From: Deltaproteobacteria bacterium | Lineage (GTDB): Bacteria > Myxococcota > XYA12-FULL-58-9 > JAUUZB01 | Length of the DNA stretch: 5,753 nucleotides | NCBI GenBank assembly: GCA_030590185.1 | Contig: JAUUZB010000327.1 | Coordinates: 1-5,753, forward strand | Direction of reading: 5' to 3' | Part shown: piece after piece, positions 1 through 5,753 of the stretch | How positions within the stretch are numbered: position 1 is the stretch's first letter | How the letters are laid out: the number at the start of each line of letters is the position of its first letter | Notes under the pieces: model-generated | Seen by the model: only the letters and a program-made list of their open reading frames with translations | Told to the model about the DNA's origin: nothing | Database searches by the model: none | Position numbers and translations under genes: made by a program

Positions 1-2607
1 ATGCCCAAACTGATCCCTGCCCCCGAAACCTCATCCCTTCTCGTTGCTGGCCTCCTCCTGTTCGCGCTCGGTTCGAGCCCCGCCTGCTCGACGGCCGAAC
101 AGCGGGATTGCGGGGCTGGGACCGTGGAGCAAGACGGCCAATGTGTCGCGGAGATCGAGGCTTGCGGTGCCGGCTCGAGTCTAGTCGACGGCGAATGCCT
201 GCCGGACGGCAGCTCGTGTGCCGAGGGGAGCAGCTGGATCGACGACTCGTGCGCGCCCGATCTGGTCTGCGGCGAAGACACGCACCCGGAGGATAGCGCC
301 TGCGTGTCGGATTCGGTCTCGCCACCCGAGCTCGACTTCTCCGAATCGACCGAGCCCCGTGGCGAAGCTAGCATCATCCTGCCGGCGGCCGGTGAGACGA
401 TCCTGCTCGGCGGCACGGTGGACACACCGGTCGACGTCAACGACGACGGCTATGGCGATGGGGACTGGGACACCTTCATCTTCTCCGCCGACGCCGGCAC
501 CTACCTGCGCATCCGGGCAACCTCGGATGGCGCCGCCCTCCCCTCCTTCCGGTTGGTCTCCGCGGCGATGGACACCAACGCTGGACCCCTCTTTGAGCGC
601 TATTGCCTGAGCTTCACCACCGTCGATTGCGACCGGGAGATCTTTGTTCCCCGCACCGGCGAGTATCGCCTCGAGGTGAGCGACTACAACCAGGTCATCC
701 ACCGCCTCTACCGCCAACCGATCATCCCGTTGGGGGGCGACGACTTCACCTACCGGGTCTTTGTCGACAACCTCGGCGCTCCGGAGACGGCGGACGCCAG
801 CAACCTGCCCACCTCCGATGCCGGCGACCTGAGCGATGGCCGGTTGCACTTCTTTCGCGTCGAGGGGATCGCGGACCGCACGGTGATCACCGCCCGCTCG
901 GGCGGCCGGCCGCTGCCTGATGAATGGAGCGACGTGCTGCCCGCGGTGATCGTGCTCGACGGCGACAATGCCCTGCTCGGGGAGCGCACCGCCGGGGACA
1001 CCGGCTCCAGCGTCGACGTCACCTGGGAGGTGCAGGCCGGGCACAGCTATCTGCTGGTGCAGGACTTCTGGGCGATCGTCGGTCCGCTCAACGACTACGC
1101 CTTCACGGTGACCGCGCCCACCGTGACCGACTGCGGCAGCGAGGACTGTTCCGCCCTGGCGCTGGAGGAGGCCGGGGTGGCGCTGCTGCGCTGGCAGCTC
1201 GCCTCGGGTGATCTCTTCGTGGCGGCGGTCTACCTGCCGCCGGACTCCGTCGACGCGCTACGGATCTCCTTCTTGGACGCCGACCTGCAGCCCTTTGTGG
1301 AGGACCAATTCTCCTACTCCGGCGGCATCGCCATCGGGCAGCGCTACGCGCCCGCGCCCACGGTGGTCTACGCCTTGGCACGGACCTGGGAGGAGCGCCC
1401 GATTCCGGAATACACGGTGGAGCAGGTCATCGTGGCGACCCCGCGGCTCGCGCCCGGCACCACCTACGCATCCCTCGGCATCAATGAATTTCCGCCCTGG
1501 ACGCTCCACCCGGCCGGCGTCTCCCACGTCGTCGGCCAGGCGGGACAGATCCTGTTCTTCCAGAATCTCGAGACCCAGGCCGGAACCGGCTTTTGGAGCG
1601 CGCCCAACGAGTGGATCCTGTCCTCCGACTCGACCGAGATAGGACCGGTGGTCGACACCCTAGCCTGGAACTTCCCGGACGGCGACATCACGCCGCCCTT
1701 TGCCTATCTCAAACGGGACGGACACTACCTGCACTGGGTCAACGACCCGGGCGGCGACATCCTGGACGGCACCTATGGCACCCGCCCCCGCACCTGGGGC
1801 TCCCGCGCCATCGGCACACCTACGCTCGGTACGCCGGCGGTCGACGAGGGCCGGCAGCTCGGCAGCGGCCTCGCCTTCTTCACCTTTGAGGGACAAACCA
1901 ACGCCTGGGTCGACATCACGGTGGATCCGGTCGTGGATTCGGAGCTCCAGCCGGAGATCTGGATCATGAACTTCGGCGCGGCGGTCTTCGATTGGATCTA
2001 CTACGTCTGGGATGCCTCGGCCGACGCCGAGCAACTCGGGCTAGTGGGCAGCGCCATGGCGACCACGCCGGGGGAGAGCACCACCCTAGCGTACGTCTCT
2101 CCCTACGACGGCATGAGTTTGATCCTGGCGATGCACGGGCCGGACGGTGGCGTCGCGAACGACAGCTTCGATCTCGAAGTCGCGGTGCGGCCCCCGCCCG
2201 CCCACGACAGCTGCGACACGGCGGAGCTCATCGCGCTGACGGTGGGCTTGGCGTCGATCAGCGCTGACAGCGCGGGGGCAGACAACAGCATCGACGAGCT
2301 GGACTGCCTCGACAGCGGCGCGGCCGGGCCGGATGTCTTCTACGCCATCGCCCTGAACGACGGCGAAACCCTCGATCTCACCTTGACCGCCGGTTGGGCG
2401 ACGCGGCTCTATCTGCTCAACGACTGCGCGACACCGGACACCGCCTGCGTCGCCGCGGCCGGATCGGGCACGCTCCGACAACTCAGCTACACCGTGCCAT
2501 CCGGTGGTGCCGGCACCTACGTCATCGGTGTCGACGGCCTCAGCTTCAACCGTACCTTCGTCGAGGCCGGAGGGGCCTTCAGCCTCGACGTCACGGTGAC
2601 GCCATGA
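1..2607 (+). CDS. Putative secreted lipoprotein with four CGxGT Cys repeats and PPC-like modules (paralog A)
   Basis: An 868-residue exported protein of unknown function. Residues 1-28 form a signal peptide: Lys3, then a hydrophobic core around residues 13-24 (LLVAGLLLFALG). It ends at Cys29 in SPAC, an imperfect lipobox lacking Leu at -3. Ser at +2 would suit outer-membrane sorting by the E. coli rule. Cys pairs 37/48, 55/66, 73/84 and 90/101 make four short repeats, followed by an acidic/Pro linker. From about residue 120 I see six beta-rich segments of roughly 110-135 residues, each with an early F-x-F/V strand and a late G-x-Y-x-L-x-V-like strand, as in pre-peptidase C-terminal (PPC) domains. 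The first carries an Asp-rich loop (145-157) and GGDDFTY (245-251). The last (about 734-868) holds Cys738, 769, 809 and 816 and the GPDVFY and GTYVIGVDG motifs typical of myxobacterial secreted proteins. No catalytic motif is seen. The ATG at base 1 fits the signal peptide, but upstream sequence is absent, so promoter, RBS and a longer start cannot be judged. It is paralogous to the next gene. Coding call is firm; function unknown. Confidence 0.92.
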   Translation: MPKLIPAPETSSLLVAGLLLFALGSSPACSTAEQRDCGAGTVEQDGQCVAEIEACGAGSSLVDGECLPDGSSCAEGSSWIDDSCAPDLVCGEDTHPEDSACVSDSVSPPELDFSESTEPRGEASIILPAAGETILLGGTVDTPVDVNDDGYGDGDWDTFIFSADAGTYLRIRATSDGAALPSFRLVSAAMDTNAGPLFERYCLSFTTVDCDREIFVPRTGEYRLEVSDYNQVIHRLYRQPIIPLGGDDFTYRVFVDNLGAPETADASNLPTSDAGDLSDGRLHFFRVEGIADRTVITARSGGRPLPDEWSDVLPAVIVLDGDNALLGERTAGDTGSSVDVTWEVQAGHSYLLVQDFWAIVGPLNDYAFTVTAPTVTDCGSEDCSALALEEAGVALLRWQLASGDLFVAAVYLPPDSVDALRISFLDADLQPFVEDQFSYSGGIAIGQRYAPAPTVVYALARTWEERPIPEYTVEQVIVATPRLAPGTTYASLGINEFPPWTLHPAGVSHVVGQAGQILFFQNLETQAGTGFWSAPNEWILSSDSTEIGPVVDTLAWNFPDGDITPPFAYLKRDGHYLHWVNDPGGDILDGTYGTRPRTWGSRAIGTPTLGTPAVDEGRQLGSGLAFFTFEGQTNAWVDITVDPVVDSELQPEIWIMNFGAAVFDWIYYVWDASADAEQLGLVGSAMATTPGESTTLAYVSPYDGMSLILAMHGPDGGVANDSFDLEVAVRPPPAHDSCDTAELIALTVGLASISADSAGADNSIDELDCLDSGAAGPDVFYAIALNDGETLDLTLTAGWATRLYLLNDCATPDTACVAAAGSGTLRQLSYTVPSGGAGTYVIGVDGLSFNRTFVEAGGAFSLDVTVTP
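109..303 (+). repeat. Four tandem Cys-pair repeats (CGxGT-x6-C type) in paralog A
   Basis: In protein A, residues 37-101 contain four units, each with two Cys 11 residues apart (37/48, 55/66, 73/84, 90/101). The units repeat every 18, 18 and 17 residues. The first is closest to consensus (CGAGTVEQDGQCV). The third and fourth have drifted (CAEGSSWIDDSCA, CGEDTHPEDSACV). One disulfide per unit is likely. They sit directly after the lipid-anchor Cys, so they could form a short stalk lifting the beta-sandwich region off the membrane; that role is inferred. Confidence 0.85.
2604..2607 (+). other. ATGA stop/start overlap; alternative upstream start of paralog B
   Basis: The TGA stop of gene A (2605-2607) overlaps an ATG at 2604 that is in frame with gene B, the classic layout for translational coupling. 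Starting here would add 13 residues (MTSAHDGHGQERR) before the preferred Met and give 881 residues. In favour: the extension supplies Arg-Arg before the hydrophobic core, which the shorter form lacks. Against: the nearest ribosome-binding match is a weak GGTGA at 2595-2599, only 4 bases away. Confidence 0.4.
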
Positions 2608-2631
2608 CGAGCGCGCACGATGGGCACGGAC

Positions 2632-2636
2632 AGGAG
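2632..2636 (+). promoter_or_regulatory. Ribosome binding site AGGAG for paralog B
   Basis: AGGAG at 2632-2636 is a five-base Shine-Dalgarno match ending six bases before the ATG at 2643. This is the main reason for choosing 2643 over the in-frame ATG at 2604. The second argument is that starting at 2643 makes protein B exactly 868 residues, like its neighbour. Confidence 0.6.
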
Positions 2637-2642
2637 CGAAGG

Positions 2643-5249
2643 ATGAATGCAACCTACGCGGCGCTCGCCTGCCTGGCGATGATCGGTCTCGTCGGGCTCG
2701 CCGGTTGCGGTGGCCCGGAGCCCTTGACCTGCGGCGAGGGAACGGTCCTCGAGGGTGACCAATGTGTGCGGGAGATCGAAGCCTGCGGCGAGGGCACGAC
2801 CCTCGTGGACGGCCTGTGCGTCCCCGAAGGTGCGTACTGCGCACCGGGCACCACCCTGATGGAGGGCGACTGTGTACCGGAGGCGCTCGCCTGCGGCGAG
2901 GGCACGCATCTCGAAAACGGAACGTGCGTGCCGGACGCCCGCGACCCGGGCCCAACCCCTGACGTACCGGAGTCGACGGACCCTGCGACGCCGGCCACCG
3001 TGACCCTGGCGCCGGTTGGTGAAACCATCAGTATCGGCGGCACCATCTCTGTGCCGATCGACGAGGATGATGACACCTACGTCGATGGCGACTGGGACGC
3101 GTTCACCTTTTGGGCCGAGGCCGGCACCTACCTGCGCTTCCACGCGACCTCCCACGGTATCGCCCTGCCGGCCTTTTTGATCTCCTCGACCCAGACCAAC
3201 GCCGACGGCAGCCCGTTGTATGTGCGCTACGGTTGGAACCCGAATGCGGTAGACACGGTGCGGGAGGTCTATCTGCCGCGCGCCGACACCTACCAGATCC
3301 TGGTGACCGACTTCGCCATGATGTGGCCCGCGGTGTTTGGCTACGCCGTGCTGCCGATCGGGGGCGACGACTTCACCTACCTGATCACCATCGAGGACCT
3401 CGGCGCACCAACCGTGACCGCGGTATCTGCCCTGCCGGTGGTGGAAGACGGCGACCTGACCGACGGCGGGCTGCGCTTTTACGACGTCGAGGCCGGGCTC
3501 ACCCCCACCGCGATCACGGTCACCTCGCGCGGGGTGCCGCCCACCCCGGAGCTGAACCCCGACCTGTTTCTCGCCCTCATGGTTCTCGACGGGACCCACG
3601 CCCTGCTCGAGGAGGAAGTCGCCCCCTACACGAACGAGCCGATCACTCTGCTGCTCGACGCCCACGTCGGGCAGTCCTATCGCATCGTCCAGGACTTCCA
3701 GATGGTGCTCGGGCCGAACCGCGATTTCTCCCTGGAGATCCGCGCCGCGGAACCCCAGGATTGCTCCACCACCTCGTGCGATATCGTCGGGGTCACGGCT
3801 GGGTCGTTGTTTCTGGCCTGGGACTTGGCGGCCGGAGACTTTCTGGCGGTGGGCATCTATCCCGAGGTGGAGGCGGGCGGCCGCTTCGACGTGCTGCTGC
3901 TCGACGAGGATCTGATGGCGCTAGCCCCCCCCACCCAAGCCTCCGCCTTTTTCCCCAGCGGCTCGACCCACTACGCCGTGGCGGACCAGCGGGTCATGCT
4001 CTGGGTCGAACGAGCCGCCGGCTACCCACTCGTCCCCTTTGACGTCTCCCCCTTGGTGGTGGCCACCACCGCCATGGCCGCGGGCAACGATTACACTGGC
4101 CTCACGGTGCACGTACCACCACCCGACGTCTTCCCACCCTCCGGTATGGGCCACTTCGTGGGCAACGCCGGCCAAATCCTGATCATCTCGGGCCTGACTA
4201 CCTACGACGCAGGCGCGGGTTGGATCGCACCCTTTGAACAGATCCTCACCCCGGCGTTCGACCTCCTCGGCCCCGCTCTCGACGGCACCGACCGGGCAGG
4301 ATTCCCGAACACCCTGTTCACGCCAGCCGTCGCCTGGCTGCCGGCCGACGGTCACTACCTACACCTAGTTCAGGACGCCGACGACGCTGCTGAGATCAAC
4401 GGCGGCACCTATGACGTTTCGGTCGACGCGGTCGTGCCGGTCGCGGTCGACACACCCACCGTTGGGACAGACATCCTGCGCAGCGGCGAGCAGCTCGACG
4501 CTGACGCCGGGTTGGTGATCTACAGCTTCGTTGGCAACGCGACACAGCGCACCGACATCACGATTACCCCCGCTGCCTCCACCACCATCACGCCGCAGAT
4601 CTCGGTGCTCACCCTCGGCTTTGCCGGCTACCTCGCCACGGAGCGCTATTGGCAAGCGGACGGGAACGCCGAGCGTCTGGGACGGCTCGCCGCGGCGACC
4701 GCCACGGGTCCGGGCGCCTCCGTGACCCTCAGCTACGCCTCGCCCTACGACGGCGTCGTGAACTTGGTCGTCATCACCGACGCGGATGGCGGCGGCGGCG
4801 CGGCCGACAGCTTCGACCTCGAGCTGCGGACCTTGGCGCCACCGGCCAACGACACCTGCGACAGCGCCGAGGTGTTGGACCTGTCCACCGGCAGCGTCGT
4901 GATCGTCGCTACCACGGTGGGCGCCAGCAACGCCGGAGATCTCGGCTCTTACAACAGCTGCACCAACGGACCGACCGAGGGCCCGGACCTGTTCTATGCC
5001 GTCGACCTCGTCGAGGGGGATGACCTCACCGTGACGGTGAGCCCGGAGAATGATTTCAACGCGGTCCTCTACCTGTTCCGTGACTGCGCCGACGCCGAGG
5101 CTTGCGCCGCCTTTGCGTCCGAGATCGCCAACCCCGAGATCCTCAGCTGGACCGTGCCGGCGGGCGGGACCGGCACCTACCTGCTGGCCGTGGACGGCAG
5201 CTCCCCCGCGGCCTGGGGGGGACTGAGCCTGACGGTTGGGGTCAACTAG
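2643..5249 (+). CDS. Putative secreted lipoprotein with four CGxGT Cys repeats and PPC-like modules (paralog B)
   Basis: An 868-residue exported protein, paralogous over its whole length to the gene before it. The signal peptide core (ALACLAMIGLVG) ends in a canonical lipobox LAGC with lipid-accepting Cys22 and Gly at +2, so outer-membrane or surface anchoring is likely. Four very regular repeats follow, with Cys pairs 30/41, 48/59, 66/77 and 84/95. Then come a Pro/Asp linker and six PPC-like beta-rich modules. Module 1 keeps the Asp-rich loop (140-152) and GGDDFTYLITIEDLGAP. Module 2 ends before the Cys374/Cys379 pair that matches A's 378/383. The final module has Cys739, 773, 815 and 821 with GPDLFY and GTYLLAVDG. 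Across the strongest block (GETI... to ...LPAF, 53 aligned residues, hand count) 34 are identical to protein A. The gap to gene A is only 35 bases, so one operon is likely. The start could instead be 2604. The n-region from 2643 lacks a positive charge, which is a real weakness of this choice. No enzyme motif is seen; a surface structural or binding role is inferred. Confidence 0.92.
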   Translation: MNATYAALACLAMIGLVGLAGCGGPEPLTCGEGTVLEGDQCVREIEACGEGTTLVDGLCVPEGAYCAPGTTLMEGDCVPEALACGEGTHLENGTCVPDARDPGPTPDVPESTDPATPATVTLAPVGETISIGGTISVPIDEDDDTYVDGDWDAFTFWAEAGTYLRFHATSHGIALPAFLISSTQTNADGSPLYVRYGWNPNAVDTVREVYLPRADTYQILVTDFAMMWPAVFGYAVLPIGGDDFTYLITIEDLGAPTVTAVSALPVVEDGDLTDGGLRFYDVEAGLTPTAITVTSRGVPPTPELNPDLFLALMVLDGTHALLEEEVAPYTNEPITLLLDAHVGQSYRIVQDFQMVLGPNRDFSLEIRAAEPQDCSTTSCDIVGVTAGSLFLAWDLAAGDFLAVGIYPEVEAGGRFDVLLLDEDLMALAPPTQASAFFPSGSTHYAVADQRVMLWVERAAGYPLVPFDVSPLVVATTAMAAGNDYTGLTVHVPPPDVFPPSGMGHFVGNAGQILIISGLTTYDAGAGWIAPFEQILTPAFDLLGPALDGTDRAGFPNTLFTPAVAWLPADGHYLHLVQDADDAAEINGGTYDVSVDAVVPVAVDTPTVGTDILRSGEQLDADAGLVIYSFVGNATQRTDITITPAASTTITPQISVLTLGFAGYLATERYWQADGNAERLGRLAAATATGPGASVTLSYASPYDGVVNLVVITDADGGGGAADSFDLELRTLAPPANDTCDSAEVLDLSTGSVVIVATTVGASNAGDLGSYNSCTNGPTEGPDLFYAVDLVEGDDLTVTVSPENDFNAVLYLFRDCADAEACAAFASEIANPEILSWTVPAGGTGTYLLAVDGSSPAAWGGLSLTVGVN
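2730..2927 (+). repeat. Four tandem 18-residue Cys-pair repeats in paralog B
   Basis: Residues 30-95 of protein B hold four units of the form C-x-x-G-T-x6-C-V: CGEGTVLEGDQCV, CGEGTTLVDGLCV, CAPGTTLMEGDCV and CGEGTHLENGTCV. Cys positions 30/41, 48/59, 66/77 and 84/95 give an exact 18-residue period and an 11-residue spacing within each unit. The array is more uniform than its counterpart in protein A. This suggests stronger constraint or more recent homogenisation. Such repeats recur in myxobacterial lipoproteins; their function is not known to me. Confidence 0.88.
5246..5249. other. CTAG palindrome holding both convergent stop codons
   Basis: The + strand lipoprotein gene ends with TAG at 5247-5249, and the - strand gene ends with TAG read from 5248 down to 5246. 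Both stops fall inside the palindrome CTAG, so the two coding regions overlap tail to tail by four bases with no intergenic gap. Both reading frames run intact up to it. Confidence 0.9.
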
Positions 5250-5753
5250 AGTCCGGCCTTCGGCCCGTCGTCAACGTTGCCGAGCACCCTTGCGATGATG
5301 GCCTCCGCCGCGGCGTTTTCGGCGGCGACGACGTGGGTGGCGCCAGCTTCTTCCAGACGCTTCACATCGGTTTCAAAAGCGGTGCGTACGGTAATCCGCA
5401 GATCGGGTGCCGCGAGTCGTGCTGCCCTGGTGGCACGGGCCGTGGCGTCAGGATCGTTGATGGCGATCACGAGCTCGCTGGCATCGGCGACCTCGAGGCA
5501 TTCGAGCACCTCGGCGCTGGTCACGTCTCCGAAGCAGGCCGGCTCGCCCCGCTGAGCTGCGTCACGAACGTTCTCGGTGTTGAGGTCGACGATGACGTAG
5601 CGAGCACCGATCTGCTCGAGGGAGCGGGCCAACTTGCGGCCGGTCAAGCCGTACCCTGCGATGATGACGTGGTTGCGCAACGGCTCGGTCTCCCGCATCT
5701 CCTCCGAGGTTCGCACCTGGAGGAGACGGGTCAAAGGGTTGAGCTTCACCAAC
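5246..5753 (-). CDS. KefB/KefC-type cation:proton antiporter, C-terminal TrkA-N (RCK-N) domain, partial
   Basis: This is the 3' part of a gene that runs off the right edge. About 168 residues are visible. The frame stays open to the edge, and the TTG near 5752 is not a convincing start. The visible protein opens with a short linker (VKLNPLTRLLQ), then a Rossmann-like nucleotide-binding fold. This has HVIIAGYGLTG with the GxGxxG motif (codons near 5654-5639), and VIVDLN whose acidic residue ends strand two. FGDVT corresponds to the usual GDAT. LVIAINDPDATARATRAAR, ITVRT and GATHVVAAENAAAE follow. This order matches the TrkA-N/RCK-N domain of CPA2 potassium/proton antiporters (KefB, KefC, YbaL), where NAD(H) or a related ligand gates transport. 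The protein ends soon after this domain (IIARVLG plus about ten residues), so no TrkA-C domain follows. The membrane domain should lie beyond the window. A free-standing NAD-binding potassium-channel subunit is the alternative. Domain call is strong; family assignment moderate. Confidence 0.88.
   Translation of the reverse strand, partial: LVKLNPLTRLLQVRTSEEMRETEPLRNHVIIAGYGLTGRKLARSLEQIGARYVIVDLNTENVRDAAQRGEPACFGDVTSAEVLECLEVADASELVIAINDPDATARATRAARLAAPDLRITVRTAFETDVKRLEEAGATHVVAAENAAAEAIIARVLGNVDDGPKAGL
5255..5265 (+). terminator. Small GC hairpin after paralog B stop (weak terminator candidate)
   Basis: GGCC-TTC-GGCC at 5255-5265 can form a four-pair GC stem with a three-base loop, starting six bases after the paralog B stop. 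No T-run follows, the stem is short, and the same bases encode the C-terminus of the opposing antiporter gene. It may be only a pause site or chance in GC-rich DNA. It is listed because there is no other terminator candidate between the convergent genes. Confidence 0.2.

Noticed and set aside
181..1044. A 287-residue open frame on the - strand inside paralog A
   Set aside because: It is a shadow of the lipoprotein gene, with no recognisable motif or signal peptide.
2394..2603. In-frame upstream extension of paralog B starting at the ATG at 2394
   Set aside because: The extension lies wholly inside the 3' end of paralog A, is Arg/His-rich shadow sequence, and would bury the signal peptide about 80 residues into the protein.
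2620..2646. Eight-residue mini-ORF (MGTDRSEG) between the two lipoprotein genes
   Set aside because: It is too short to support as a gene and has no RBS of its own. It is mentioned only as a possible coupling element in the start-site finding.
2086..2955. A 289-residue open frame on the - strand spanning the junction of the two lipoprotein genes
   Set aside because: It is Arg/Pro-rich low-complexity shadow sequence that crosses two genes with strong family evidence on the opposite strand.
2517..3665. A 382-residue open frame on the - strand across the start of paralog B
   Set aside because: It is antisense to a clearly coding gene, its translation is Gly/Arg/Val-rich with no domain signal, and long antisense frames are expected with this GC-rich codon use.
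5277..5555. A 92-residue + strand open frame opposite the antiporter gene
   Set aside because: It is antisense to the well-supported TrkA-N domain and is Ala/Ser-rich, as expected of a shadow frame.
1..5753. Possible CRISPR, tRNA, insertion sequence or defence system
   Set aside because: No evenly spaced DNA repeats with spacers, cloverleaf sequence, transposase, terminal inverted repeats or defence-type domain was found. The repeats present are protein-level Cys motifs and paralog matches.

Overview
This GC-rich window is almost entirely coding. It holds three genes: two tandem, paralogous, exported lipoprotein genes on the + strand (1-2607 and 2643-5249), and the 3' end of a potassium/proton antiporter-type gene on the - strand (5246 to the right edge). 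Strong GC at third codon positions, large secreted lipoproteins, short CGxGT...C repeats after the lipid anchor, and strings of PPC-like beta-sandwich modules together suggest a myxobacterium or relative (Myxococcota/Bradymonadota-type, formerly Deltaproteobacteria). That placement is inferred from style, not from a marker gene.

Left and centre (1-5249): both lipoproteins have the same plan. Each has a signal peptide ending at a lipidatable Cys, four Cys-pair repeats of about 18 residues, a Pro/acidic linker, and about 730 residues that I read as six consecutive PPC-like beta-sandwich modules. The last module has four Cys in both copies. With the start at 2643 the second protein is 868 residues, exactly the length of the first. 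The junction between the genes is tight. An ATG overlaps the first stop (ATGA at 2604-2607), and a better-spaced AGGAG precedes a second in-frame ATG at 2643. The pair is therefore probably one transcript with a promoter left of the window. No catalytic motif is visible in either protein. They look like cell-surface structural, adhesive or binding proteins, which is inference.

Right end (5246-5753): the - strand gene encodes a TrkA-N/RCK-N nucleotide-binding domain with a GYGLTG motif, most like the cytoplasmic C-terminus of KefB/KefC-type CPA2 antiporters. Its membrane part would lie beyond the right edge. It converges on the second lipoprotein gene so closely that both TAG stop codons lie inside one CTAG palindrome, leaving no intergenic terminator space. 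The antiporter shows no obvious functional link to the lipoproteins.

I see no RNA genes, mobile elements, CRISPR arrays, origins or gene-free stretches over 300 bases. The only non-coding DNA is at most 35 bases between the two lipoprotein genes.
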